Both the position numbers and the translations under genes were made by a program. Below, in pieces: positions 1-12,800 of a stretch of 64,000 nucleotides of DNA (positions are counted from its first letter, which is position 1; each line of letters begins with the position of its first letter). The notes under the pieces were generated by a model that was not told the DNA's origin, did not search any database, and saw nothing but the letters and a program-made list of their open reading frames with translations. Source of the stretch: Artemisia argyi (lineage: Eukaryota; Streptophyta; Magnoliopsida; Asterales; Asteraceae); NCBI GenBank assembly GCA_030686995.1, contig CM060681.1:162651333-162715332 (forward strand), read 5' to 3'.

Positions 1-1754
1 ATAAGGACGCACCTGATCTAACGTTGGGTAATTTTGTATCCCAAAATTATGAAACCCTAACTGCACTCATGCAAGAAGAAGCGAGGAGAAGGTCGAGTAC
101 GAGCCTACAAGCCCGGCTCAACTTCAGTCCTGAACGCGAAGCATCATCACCGCGCCACCCACGAGGAAGACGCGAAAATAACAAAAAACGTACCACTATC
201 TATGATAGGCTGGGTACGACATCTGACTCACAATATTCAGAGGAATATAAAGACGGCGAGAGGCGTACTAACGTTCATTCCAGACTTGGTAATCGAGGGA
301 TACAAGACAGATTAGGACCTCAACGTTCACCAAGCGAAGGTTCCTCCAGGTCTGGGAGCAAAAGAATTCAGGACAAATTTAGGAGGAGAATATCCCCAAG
401 TGAAAGCCCCTCAAGTTCTTCCTCTGAAGGAAGCCGGTGCAAGCACCGCAAAAGAGACTACTCCTCCTCCAACGACTCCTCGGACAACGAGGATAAGGAA
501 ACAGGACATTGGAAGTCAAGAGGAAGACATCGTGAAGAAGAAGACAAAGACATGTCTCTTCCATGGCGTCGCCAGAAAGTTGATGCATTTACACGACGCA
601 TCAGCGATTATTCTGATCGCAAGAGGAGGCGCATGCCCACTAATGTCAAAACATATGATGGGACAGGTGATCCGGATGACCACCTAAGAATTTTTGAATC
701 AGCTGCTACTATCGAAAATTGGCCACAACTTGTGTGGTGCCATATGTTTAACTCCACATTAGTAGGGAATGCGCGCACGTGGTTTAGCAAGCTCCCACGA
801 CGGAGCATCGACAGGTTTGAAGAATTACGGAAAGCATTCCATTTAAACTTCACCCAAAGAAAGAAGTGCGCTAAAAACCCGGTTGAACTAGCCAGAGTAA
901 AACAGCGCCAATGGGAATCAACTAGTGCTTATATGGAACGCTTTAAAGATGAGTGCATACATGTCAAAGCATGTCCTGAAATCCTAAAAATTTCAGGGTT
1001 CATGAATGGGATTAACAACCCAGAACTCATTCGGAAGCTAAACGACAAGGTTCCCCAAACCTTTGATGAGCTAATGAAGCGCACAAGATCCTTCATACAA
1101 GGAGAAGCAGCCGCTGCGGACAGCAAAAAAGGCTACTCAAATTATAGGCAACAAGAACAGCCTAGGAGACAATCCAATGATCAGAACAGCAACCGCAGCA
1201 AGAATTATCGCAGTGGACGAGATAATGACAAGTATACCCCTCTCACAAAAACTCCGAGGGAAATATTTGTTACAGAAAGAGCAAACTTCCCAAAGCCTCC
1301 GCCAATGCGTACCGCAGAGGACAAGCGCATAGGGAATGGATACTGTGAATATCATGGCCAAAAAGGCTATACAACTAACGAGTGCGTCCAACTACGACAA
1401 CTAATTGAAAAATTAGTAAAGGAAGGCAGAATGGACCACCTTGTAAAAAACATTAAAGAAGGGAAAGACAAACAAAGGAATGGGGGCAAAAAAGAACCTT
1501 CCAAAGACAAAGCGGACGTCATCTACATGATACAGTCATGGCAACGCAAAACAAAACAAAAAGTCAGTCAAAGGTTCTCTTCAGAAAAGGATATATCCTT
1601 CCCTACTTTAGTTGCGGACAACGCAGTAGTGGAGCCACTAACTATTGAGATACATACGGGGGGACACGAGATTCACCGCATGTATATCGATGGAGGGGCA
1701 TCCGCAGATATTCTATATGAACATTGCTTCAAAAGGCTACGACCTGAGATCTAA
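1..1754 (+). pseudogene. gag: Tat-lineage Gag and start of aspartic protease (5' partial)
   Basis: The frame is open to the left edge, so the real start lies outside; the first ATG inside is not necessarily the start. The N-terminal third is rich in Arg, Ser and Glu. The capsid domain follows at about nt 640-1130 (conserved TYDGTGDPDDHL, then WFSKLPRRSI). A Cys/His block at about nt 1340-1390 (CEYHGQKGYTTNEC) is the Tat form of a zinc knuckle and would bind RNA. The last part is the protease entry, with MYIDGGASADILY as the active-site loop (D-G-G instead of the more usual D-S/T-G). The frame stops with TAA at 1752-1754, but the same frame continues with typical protease sequence at 1755, so this is an in-frame nonsense mutation. 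Confidence 0.88.
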
Positions 1755-2805
1755 AGTCAATTGATACCAGCTACAACGTCGCTGACTGGATTCACAGGAG
1801 AAAAGATTTGGCCTATGGGGCAATTGCGCTTGCTAGTAGTTGTGGGCGATGAACAACACTCAAAAGCAACATGGATAAATTTCATGGTAATCAAGTCTCC
1901 CTCACCATACAATGACATCATTGGGAGACCTGGAATATCATCCATGCGCGCTGTACCATCCACAGCACATGGGATGCTCAAATTTCTAGTGGAAGGAGGA
2001 GTTGTTACCCTCTACAACACCACGGTACCACCAAAAGAATGCAACGCAGTAACCATTGAGGTGGAGAGTATTCCAGAACAGCGCACAGAAAAAACACCAA
2101 ACTTAAAGGTCGCCATTCACCCCGATTACCCAGATCAACAAATCTCGATTGGAGGATCTTTATCTGACAAAGGTAAAGTAGCTGTGTGCGCACTCTTGCA
2201 AAAGAACCTAGATATCTTTGCATGGGAACCAAAGCACATGACCGGAGTGTCACGCTCTATCACGGAGCACAAGCTACAAATCCTACAAGGATATCCCCCA
2301 ATACGACAGAAGAAGCGCGACCAAGCCCCAGATCGTGCAAAAGCTATTCTGGAAGAAGTACACAAACTCGTAGATGCAGGCATCATGCGCGAAGTATACT
2401 ATCATGACTGGCTTTCTAATCCAGTGATGGTAAAGAAAAGTGATGGCAGTTGGAGAATGTGCGTAGACTTCACAGACCTTAACAAAGCATGCCCACAGGA
2501 CTGCTATCCACTGCCATAGATAGACTGGAAGGTAGAATCCCTGTGCGGATATCCTTTTAAGTGCTTCCTAGACACATACAAAGGGTACCATCAAATCCAG
2601 ATGGCAGTGAGGTTGAAGAAAAAACAGCTTTCCACACCAGTCAAGGGGTCTATTGCTACACGAAAATGCCTTTTGGCCTAAAAAACGCAGGCGCAACATA
2701 CCAGCGATTGGTGGACACGGCTTTCGAGAAACATGTAGGTCGAAACTTGGAGGTTTACGTTGACGACCTTGTCATCAAGAGCCACACAGAGGATGAATTG
2801 GTGCG
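1755..2805 (+). pseudogene. pol: Protease C-terminus and 5' part of reverse transcriptase, broken
   Basis: Continues the gag frame after the stop at 1752. Protease C-terminal sequence (PYNDIIGRPG) is followed by reverse transcriptase: the MVKKSDGSWRMCVDFTDLN block, then a TAG at 2517-2519 where Glu is expected, FLDTYKGYHQIQM in the same frame, and a frameshift near nt 2600. The next frame carries TKMPFGLKNAGATYQR and the catalytic YVDD at about 2754-2765. Coding sequence is cut at 2805 by the LARD-like insertion and resumes at 13788. In the family this enzyme copies element RNA into DNA. This copy cannot do so. Confidence 0.9.
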
Positions 2806-5800
2806 TGATTGGCCTGAAACGGTCAGACGATTATTGGTCAACCACTTGTGAATGGTCAACTATAATAGTCAAACAGCTAAGGCCAACGCTTCCGTGGAAT
2901 ACAGTGTTTCCCAGGGTCGTAATGTCCCAACGAGGTTGTGATGGTATAAAAACGAATCTGTGAATGGTGAATATGAACAGGAAAGGGTATAAGTGTGAGT
3001 GTGAGTGATTACACTAGGGTTTTATAAAACAAAATAACTTAGATAAACTATTTTAACGATTACGTGAAAGCTAGGTATTTTAAAACGTTTAATAACTAAA
3101 AAAGCGTACGTTTAATTTAATTCTACGTAAACGTACGAAACAAAAACAATTTTAACTAAAGTAGTAATTTGCATGCCTTAGGGGCTTAAATGAAAATTAA
3201 ATAAACTTAAAATATTTATTTTATAATTACTAATTATTTAATTAATTACTATTATTATTTAATAACTATTATTAATTATTTAATAATTAACTAATAAATA
3301 GGAAAATGTAAAATAAGTCTAGAAATATAAAATTAAAATTTGTAAAAGTCTAAAATATTATAAAACTTATTTTAAAATTAAAATTATATTTTTCACACTA
3401 TTTATCTAATTATTATTAATTATTAACTATTTAATTATTAATTAACTATTTATATGTTTTAAATTATTATAAATACTAAAAAGACTTAGATAATTAAGAA
3501 GATTTTTATAAATCTAATTAACCATCACAGGAATCCTAAAAAATTATAAAAACTTTATTTTATATATTTTTAAACTAATTAACTAATTATTATTCTAATT
3601 ATTAATTAATTATCAATTAAACTATTTAAATTATAAAAACTAGTAAATGAACAGTAAAAATTACAAGAAAATTTCTAAAATTATTTTATGACTTATAAAA
3701 GCTAGGAAAAATATAAAATCTAGGTGTTACTTTATAAAAACTAATTATGCTATTTATAACTTAATTATTGATTAATTATTAATAAAACTAATTTTAATTC
3801 TAATAAATACTAAATGATAATATAAAAATCTAATAAAATTACTAAAAATACTTTAATATAAAAGGAAATTAATAAAAATATAAAAATACAAATTACTTAA
3901 TAAAAATTTAAAAATGAAAATTAAAATTAAATTATATTAAATAGAAACTATCACTTATTTTTATATTGGTTTTCCTTGATTTTTCTTTTTCAAAACTATA
4001 TTATACCTAAAAATAACTAACTTTTGTGAAAACAACTAATTTATAACTTAATATTAAGCACTGTGGAAGCTTAATACCACCACAGTTGACTTTAGTTGAC
4101 CAACTAAGTAAATAAGCTCTACTGAGCTTGTGTGGGACCCACTATGGTAAAATCTAGTTCAAATAAGTTAAGCAAACCTGTTTAAGCAAGAAAAAGCAAT
4201 AAGTGTTCTCTGAATAAGCTAAAAATCTCAAAATAAGCACTTGGCTTCTTGTTACACAACTGAAAATGGGACAGGTTTGATTGCTTATTTCAGGTGGGAC
4301 CCTGGGGTCTTATGGTCAAACAAATGGTCAACTAAGGATCCATGGTAGGAGGGGGGGTCAAAGATACAAGGTTGGAGGTGTGGGGCCCACTGTGGTGGCC
4401 AGAAATCACCACCAAAGTGGTGGTGATGGGTGGGTAACTGCTGATGCAGGGTAACTTGCAGCCCTGCAAGTGACTTTGGGTCAAGCTGGGGCTCACAATA
4501 AAATTCCTAAAAATCAAGTGAAGATGGAAATCACTAGTTGAGGTGATAGACTACAAGTCCACAAAAGCACAAGACCTAAATCCTTCTACTAAATTCTATA
4601 AAATTCCCACTAGTTTGGAAAAAACTGAGTAAGGTGCAATTGACTTTTTGATAGAACTTAGCTATTTTGACTTTGTTGAACTTTTGGTGATCCTAGATTA
4701 ATGGATATGATGTTTTATGCTAAAATAAGATTATATGGGGCTAGGATAACAACTATTGTATGGAATTAGGGATTTGTGGATCATAAGACCCTAACAGTTA
4801 ACTGTTAGGGAACTTAGATGTGGATTTTGACTTTTGTCAATATGACCTATGTCTTTTATGCTAGATTAGTCCTAGTGATACTTAATGTGACTGAGAGAAA
4901 CAACAAACAACAATGAAATCACCTTGGTGTACCCTGAACAAACATAAGCCAAATCCCCCCTGATGTATCACTGTCTTGTGATTTTCACCACAAAAGGCTG
5001 AGATAGACCATGGGAATGATTCCAAATGATTTATACTGATGATATAAACTTGTTTGAACACAATACCACAGGTTATTACAACTAGTACCTAGAAATCACA
5101 AATCTATTCTTATAACCTTGAAAACAGAATAACTAGTAACTTAGATATATAATACACAAACTAACAATTTTATTCTACAATATCACTAACAACTAACACA
5201 ATAACTTATAAATAACAAGATCTAAGCACAATAATTATTTAAACAGTAAATGGTAAAAATGATGAAAATGGCTTACAACTTGAAACTTAGGTGAAAACTC
5301 AGAACCAAGGACAAATTACCCAACCTTTATATTTCAAAAGGCTATAAATCATAAAGTAAACCAGTATCTCATTTGCTCCAATCTTCTTCTTCTCAGTTTC
5401 ACTTTTGTTTTCCAATTTATTGATTTCTTTTTGTATTTTCTTTTTCTTGATTAAATCTAGTTTGAGAAGATCTATAAGCTTGCATAGGCTTTGTCAAAGG
5501 CTTATGTTAGCTTAAGAGTCTGAAACTACAACTACTAACAACTGTTAACAACTTTGAGATTCTTAAGTAAAATTGAAAATTTCATCAACTGAGATAAACA
5601 CTGAAACTTAAATTTGATTATGCAGAAAGTTTGAATTACATAAAAGGAACAAGATAGAAGTTCTTAGATTAAGGATTACAACTATAATTGAAATTTTACT
5701 AACTACGATTGAATTACACTAATACTAAACTAATAATCCTTCTTTACAGCTTCATTTTCTTCTTATAGATACTTTTAGGAACCCTAGCAGCTTTCTGACA

Positions 5801-6988
5801 AAATCCCATTTCATCTGAGCCCTTGGTTTAGTCAATTGAATCCCCACCCTTCAAATTTGCTTTTTCGCGCCAATAAGTCCAACACGTTTACTTGGGGAGC
5901 TGTGGTTGCGTGTGAGGAAATTCAGGGGCTTGGAATGTTGTGTGAGGTGGAGTGATAAGGTTGTGAGCTGGAGAAGTCAAGTGGTGGTGAAACAGGTGAG
6001 GTGGAGGTGGTTTTGGTGGTCTGTGAGGGAGGAGGTGGTTTTGGGGGGAAATAAAGGGTGGGTTTGACCAGGCGAGTGGGTTTGACCCCATTTTATAATT
6101 AAATGGGATTGGTGGGCTTTGGGGATTGGGTGGACTTGGGTGGTGTTTTGGGTTAAATATTAATAAGGGTCCATTTGTTATTAGGCTAGGAAACCATAAG
6201 GACTAAATTTGCCAAAAGCTGAAAATCCAAGGACTGAACATGCAACTTTACCAAAGTATTCCAAAGGGCCATTCTTGCCATATTACCATTATACAAGGAC
6301 CATAAATGTAATTTTCCTCCATTTTAAATTTCCAAGGACCTTATATGTAATTTTTGAAAGTAGAGGGACTAATATTGCCAGTTTTACAAATTTGAACTCC
6401 AAGGGTAAAATTTGTTATTTTATGATTCCTAGGGGACTATTGTTGACTTTTCTTCAAAATATTTTGTCCAGGGACCATTTCTGACAATTTTGGAAAGTTC
6501 AGGGACTGAAACTGCCAACTTGTGAAACTTCAGGGACCAATCATGTAATTTTCCAAAACTTTCACCCAAGGACCATTCCTGCCATAAAAGATTAGTATAA
6601 GGACCAAAATTGATTTTCTCAAAGTTTTTACATCCCAGGGATCATTTATGTCAATTTCTAAAGTATAGGGACTAAACTTGTAATTTTGTAAAACTTTGCA
6701 CCAAAGGACTAAATATGTAACTTTATGATTAAAAGGGACCTTTGGTGACTTTTTCATGTTTTTAGAATAACCAGGGACTAGTTTTGACAACTTTTGAAAC
6801 TTGAGGGACTGAAACTGCCAATTTATGCAAACTTTGTACGTTTTTCATCTGTTTTTGATTATTTTGCATCTGAAACATATAAAACACACTTCTAAGATAT
6901 TTTAAGTATTTTGATGCATATTTGAGTGTTTTTGGATGTTTTGGCAGTTCAGATTGGTATAAAATGATGAGTATTTAGACACTCATCA
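2806..6988 (-). repeat. 3' LTR of the LARD-like element (4183 bp)
   Basis: Direct repeat of 9880-13787, with ends TG and CA. By eye the two copies are about 97% identical. This copy keeps a 280-bp segment (4773-5052) missing from the other. It contains a very AT-rich part (about 3000-4030), a G-rich patch near 5900-6160 and a phased array of short AGGGAC units (6195-6840). Short ORFs on either strand are fragments of these repeats and are not coding. Confidence 0.92.
6195..6840. repeat. Phased degenerate AGGGAC array in the LTR
   Basis: About nineteen units each begin with AGGGAC or a close variant (AAGGAC, GGGGAC) and continue with a T-rich segment often containing TGCCA or TGTAA. Spacing alternates mostly between about 30 and 38 bp. 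Examples start near 6201, 6229, 6296, 6332, 6363, 6470, 6501, 6532 and 6567. The same array is at about 13002-13640 in the other LTR. Confidence 0.8.
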
Positions 6989-7000
6989 ATCCCCCACACT
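6989..7000 (-). promoter_or_regulatory. Polypurine tract of the LARD-like element
   Basis: On the minus strand AGTGTGGGGGAT lies directly before the 3' LTR start (TGATGAGTGTC). This is the expected site for plus-strand DNA priming. Very similar tracts also occur on the minus strand at about 7543-7557 and 7716-7730. Confidence 0.75.
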
Positions 7001-7054
7001 AAAACATTGCTAGTCCCTAGCAATCTTTTGAGAAAAACTTAATGGGTTTAAAAA

Positions 7055-7440
7055 ACTCTTTACCAAAAGCCATCACTTCTGGAGTAGCCAGATGTAAGAA
7101 CTGTGGTACACCTGATAACCGTGTGATTTTGAGCAAGCCACCAGCTGTCAATGGATTTGATTTGTCTTTACCAAAAGCCGTTTGCTTCTGGACTAGCCAA
7201 CTCTTGATGGAATAGTCAACATCTTGGTGAGCTGATTACCAATTATGGTTTTTCCACGGCCTTTACCACAATCCATAATCTTGCGGGCTAGCCAACTCAT
7301 TCGCTTTATGGGATATGGGGAGTTGAAGAACCATACAATTTTGGGCAAATTGCAAGCCATAAACGGATTTGAGTTATCTTTACCAAGAACCGTTTGCTCC
7401 TGGATTAGCCAATCCTTATGTGGGTTAGACATGGCGGACT
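7055..7440 (-). repeat. Four diverged ~110-bp tandem repeats in the 3' interior of the LARD-like element
   Basis: Units begin near 7058, 7168, 7260 and 7379 with TTTACCA, then a variant of AGCC..TTTGCTTCTGGACTAGCCAA. Units 2 and 4 are closest. Short ORFs across this block appear on both strands and have no recognisable product. The rest of 7001-7920 is non-coding; it includes a C-rich stretch reading GTGTGGGGGGAG on the minus strand. Confidence 0.7.
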
Positions 7441-7920
7441 GATAACCATTTATTGCATTCTAAGTGAGAAAAAATTTTAAAATTTGGGCTAAAATGGGGG
7501 TTCTTGATGGAACATGTGTTTAAATTCGTTAGAATAACGAATCTCCCCCCACACTTAGAACTGAATTTTGTCCTCAATATTCAAAGTAACGGGTGTTAAA
7601 CCAACACTTAGAACGTAAGAAAGAAAATATTCCATAGCCTTTATTTAAGTTTATGTACACACATTTTTTTTTTCTTTTAAGATATATACATATATACAAC
7701 ATGTGGGTTAGTAACTCCCCCACACTTAGGGTGAAAACCCTAATGCATGCTACTGTTTTTGATTACCGAGTCGCTAGCTTGACTCAACCCCGAATTCATT
7801 TGTTCATTGGGAAGCATGATGTGGAAGAGACAATCTGCATCGGACTTTCATTCAAGATATTTGGATAAACATTTGCAGCACATGAAAGTTCCACACCGAT
7901 GAGATATAAAGACATCCAGC

Positions 7921-9591
7921 TTATAAATGATACACGAAAATGCTGGAGTCAAAGATAGTGTCCTCATTCCCGAAGGAGTGAAGAACAGGAGAAATCACCT
8001 GGTAGGTGAAGGAAAGTAGGGAGATCTGAATAGCAATTAAGATAAGAACTTCCTCCTCAAGAAATGCATATTCAAGTGGAGGAGGCAAGTCCTTAAGCTT
8101 GATCTCAGGAAATTTATCAGTTTCCTCAACTGATTTGATTTCCTCATTATGAAGTTGTTTGGGTGGAAGAGGGGGAAATGGATCTTCGTTTAACAAACTT
8201 TCTAGAAAAAAAATGTCCCCCTCCGGATCAAGATAATTATCATCAACTTCGTATGAAATTGAACTATCTTTAGTCATAAAAGCCTCGAATTCGTCCAAAT
8301 CATTTTCACTCTCCGGAGGAAGTGGATTGATCTGAGTGAGTTCAATCGAAGGATCATGAGTAGGTAAGAATTCTAACTCTCTCAAATCCACTTCAAAGTC
8401 AAAGACTTCATTTTCATCCCTTGGTGGGATGGGATCCATATGAGAGAGTTCATCAGCGAACTCTTCAAGAAGATAGTCAACATTAGATTGGGGAAGTGAT
8501 GCCTCAACATACTCAATTTCTCCATAAGATGTACAATCATCATTAGAATCGGAGAGAGTATCTACATGATCTTTTGAAAAATCAAGAGGAGGATGGATAT
8601 CATACATATGATCAAAAATCCCCTGTGACTCACTTGGGATTGAGACAAGGTCCTCAACACTAGACTTTATGAATTCGTCCGATTCCTTTTCAGGAAAAGT
8701 GTCAAGTTGCTCGTCCCCCATGCTCAGAGAGTGAGTGGGAACCTCGGGTATGATATCAGTAGACTGAGGGAGATGAGAAGGACTAGCATACATGGATTTT
8801 ATAATTTCCATTTGTTCAGCTGCTAGTAATTCTCCCATACTCTTTTCTCCCTGTATATCCATGGAAGGAATTGCAACAGATGAACTCGATGAATCATTAC
8901 AAACTTGTAATGTATATTCATCATCACTGTCATCATCGTCATCAAGAAGAGCAGCATTGCAAAATGCGGCATGTATTTTAGCTGCATGCTCTTTGACCAT
9001 TAATTCCTCCATTCTGTTTCTAACATCTCGTTTTTTTGCAAATAACTCAATAGATGTCTCACGAGAATTCTGAAACGATGTAGTAACCAACTCCTCCTTA
9101 AGTTCTTTTAATATCTCAAGAGCCTTTAAACAAAGGTCTTGCTGAGTTTCATGAGGAGTTGCTTGGATCATTTGGCACTGTGGAGGTGGGTCTTGAAACG
9201 AATAGTCGTAATTGTTGCAAGGAAATGGATTCCTTGTTTGACAATCAGAGCTAAAGTGTGGACCTCCACAGTACTCACAACAGTTGAACTGATGTGGTTG
9301 TTAGTCAAAACTGTTATTAGGAAACTGCTCATAGACAAGCGTGTTTCCTAATTGACAATTAGAAATGTAGTGTGAACCACCACAGTTCTCACAACAGTAA
9401 AACTGTTGAGTCTCATGGTGGGGAAGCTGGTGGAATGAATCAGTCATGTCAGGGTAGGAATAGGGATTCTGGTTATAGACAGACCCGTTTCCTGACTCTA
9501 CCATGCCACAACCGGGGCAATTACCACCATTATAAGAACTACCACACCATTGACAGACAAGAGGGTGAGAATAAGACATAGAAAGAATCAA
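7921..9591 (-). pseudogene. Gag-like protein with tandem zinc knuckles (LARD-like element), one nonsense codon
   Basis: Read on the minus strand from 9591 (the codon there is not ATG; the methionine at about 9576, MSYSHPL, is a better start). The frame runs to a TAA at 9301-9303, then continues in the same frame to 7921 (ATG inside at 9171). About 555 codons in all. The N-terminus has Cys clusters: CQWCGSSYNGGNC, then CENCGGSHYISNC and, just after the stop, CEYCGGPHFSSDC. The last two fit CX2CX3HX4C. The C-terminal half is strongly acidic (many Asp, Glu, Ser, Pro) with a helical stretch near MIQATPHETQQD. I infer a nucleic-acid-binding Gag-type protein packaging element RNA. I recognise no enzyme motif. 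Confidence 0.6.
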
Positions 9592-9856
9592 AGGGTTTAG
9601 GGGATGAGAAATGAAGAATCAAATAGGTAGGAGTGTAAAGGTGAATATTTTTGGTATTTTTGAAAATTTTTGTAGTACTAATAAGAAGGAAAATATTTTT
9701 GGGTTTTTGTGTTCGTTGAAAACTAATTTTAAAATGTTTTCGGGAACTGTTTTTGGTTTTATATGATAATAATATGAATAAGAATGGGTAAATATACAAT
9801 GAGCGTGTATTCAGGTTCACTAATACGCAAAATCGTTTTAGAATAAGCGCACAACC

Positions 9857-9874
9857 TCCCCGGCAGCGGCGCCA
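9857..9874 (-). promoter_or_regulatory. Primer-binding site of the LARD-like element
   Basis: On the minus strand TGGCGCCGCTGCCGGGGA starts six bases after the end of the 5' LTR (9880). It matches the Athila-type primer site, complementary to the 3' end of a tRNA (tRNA-Asp in Athila). It is identical to the site at 15624-15641 and fixes the element's orientation as minus. Confidence 0.9.
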
Positions 9875-9879
9875 AATTT

Positions 9880-12800
9880 TGATTGGCCTGAAACGGTCAG
9901 ACGATTATTGGTCAACCACTTGTGAATGGTCAACTATAATAGTCAAACAGCTTAGGCCAATGCTTCCGTGGAATACAGTGTTTCCCCGGGTCGTAATGTC
10001 CCAACGAGGTTGTGATGGTATAAAAACGAATCTGTGAATGGTGAATACGAACAGGAAAGGGTATAAGTGTGAGTGATTACACTAGGGTTTTATAAAACAA
10101 AATAATTTAGATAAACTATTTTAACGATTACGTGAAAGATAGGTATTTTAAAAACGTTTAATAACTAAAAACGCGTACGTTTAATTTAATTCTACGTAAA
10201 CGTACGAAACAAAAACAATTTTAACTAAAGTAGTAATTTGCATGCCTTAGGGGCTTAAATGCAAATTAAATAAACTTAAAATATTTATTTTATAATTACT
10301 AATTATTTAATTAATTATTATTATTTAATAACTATTACTAATTATTTAATAATTAACTAATAAATAGGAAAATGTAAAATAAGTCTAGAAATATAAAATT
10401 AAAATTTGAAAAAGTCTAAAATATTATAAAACTTATTTTAAAATTAAAATTATATTTTTCACACTATTTATCTAATTATTATTAATTATTAACTATTTAA
10501 CTATTAATTAACTATTTATATGTTTTAAATTATTATAATTACTAAAAAGACTTAGATAATTAAGAAGATTTTTATAAATCTAATTAACCATCACAGGAAT
10601 CCTAAAAAATTATAAAAACTTTATTTTATAGATTTTTAAACTAATTAACTAATTATTATTCTAATTATTAATTAATTATCAATTAAACTATTTAAATTAT
10701 AAAAACTAGTAAATGAACAGTAAAAATTACAAGAAAATTTCTAAAATTATTTTATGACTTATAAAAGCTAGGAAAAATATAAAATCTAGGTGTTACTTTA
10801 TAAAAACTAATTATGCTATTTATAACTTAATTATTGATTAATTATTGATAAAACTAATTTTAATTCTAATAAATACTAAATGATAATATAAAAATCTAAT
10901 AAAATTACTAAAAATACTTTAATATAAAAGGAAATTAATAAAAATATAAAAATACAAATTACTTAATAAAAATCTAAAAATGAAAATTAAAATTAAATTA
11001 TGTTAAATAGAAACTATCACTTATTTTTATATTGGTTTTTCTTGATTTTTCTTTTACAAAACTATATTATACCTAAAAATAACTAACTTTTGTGAAAACA
11101 ACTAATTTATAAATTAATATTAAGCACTGTGGAAGCTTAATACCACCACAGTTGACTTTAGTTGACCAACTAAGCAAATAAGCTCTACTGAGCTTGTGTG
11201 GGACCCACTATGGTAAAATCTAGTTCAAATAAGTTAAGCAAACCTGTTTAAGCAAGAAAAAGCAATAAGTGTTCTCTGAATAAGCTAACAAGCTCAAAAT
11301 AGGCACTTGGCTTCTTGTTACACAACTGAAAATGGGACAGGTTTGATTGCTTATTTCAGGTGGGACCCAGGGGTCTTATGGTCAAACAAATGGTCAACTA
11401 AGGATCCCTGGTAGGAGGGGGTTCAAAGATACAAGGTTGGTGGTGTAGGGCCCACTGTGGTGGCCAGAAATAACCACCAAAGTGGTGGTGATGGGTGGGT
11501 AACTACTGATGCAGGGTAACTTGCAGCCCTGCAAGTGACTTTGGGTCAAGCTGGGGCTCACAATAAAATTCCTAAAAATCAAGTGAAGATGGAAATCACT
11601 AGTTGAGGTGATAGACTACAAGTCCACAAAAGCACAAGTCCTAAATCCTTCTACTAAATTCTATAAAATTCCCACTAGTTTGGAAAAAACTGAGTAAGGT
11701 GCAATTGACTTTTTGATAGAACTTAGCTATTTTGACTTTGTTGAACTTTTGGTGATCCTAGATTAATGGATATGATGTTTTATGCTAAAATAAGATTATA
11801 TGGGGCTAGGATAACAACTATTGTATGGAATTAGGGATTTGAACACAATACCACAGGTTATTACAACTAGTACCTAGAAATCACAAGTCTATTCTTATAA
11901 CCTTGAAAATAGAATAACTAGTAACTTAGATATATAATACACAAACTAACAATTTTATTCTACAATATCACTAAAAACTAACACAATAACTTATAAATAA
12001 CAAGATCTAAGCACAATAATTATTTAAACAGTAAATGGTAAAAATGATGAAAATGGCTTACAACTTGAAACTTAGGTGAAAACTCAGAACCAAGGACAAA
12101 TTACCCAACCTTTATATTTCAAAAGGCTATAAATCATTAAGTAAACCAGTATCTCATTTGCTCCAATCTTCTTCTTCACAGTTTCACTTTTGATTTCCAA
12201 TTTATTGATTTCTTTTTGTATTTTCTTTTTCTTGATTAAATCTAGTTTGAGAAGATCTATAAGCTTGCATAGGCTTTGTCAAAGGCTTATGTTAGCTTAA
12301 GAGTCTGAAACTACAACTACTAACAACTGTTAACAACTTTGAGATTCTTAAGTAAAATTGAAAATTTCATCAACTGAGATAAACACTGAAACTTAAATTT
12401 GATTATGCAGAAAGTTTGAATTACATAAAAGGAACAAGATAGAAGTTCTTAGATTAAGGATTACAACTATAATTGAAATTTTACTAACTACGATTGAATT
12501 ACACTAATACTAAACTAATAATCCTTCTTTACTGCTTCATTTTCTTCTTATAGATACTTTTAGGAACCCTAGCAGCTTTCTGACAAAATCCCATTTCATC
12601 TGAGCCCTTGGTTTAGTCAATTGAATCCCCACCCTTCAAATTTGCTTTTTCGCGCCAATAAGTCCAACACGTTTACTTGGGGAGCTGTGGTTGCGTGTGA
12701 GGAAATTCAGGGGCTTGGAATGTTGTGTGAGGTGGAGTGATAAGGCTGTGAGCTGGAGAAGTCAAGTGGTGGTGAAACAGGTGAGGTGGAGGTGGTTTTG

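Noticed and set aside
6209..6484. 91-codon ORF present twice (also 13010-13285)
   Set aside because: Non-ATG or chance start, runs through the phased AGGGAC array in both LTRs; duplication comes from the LTRs, not coding constraint.
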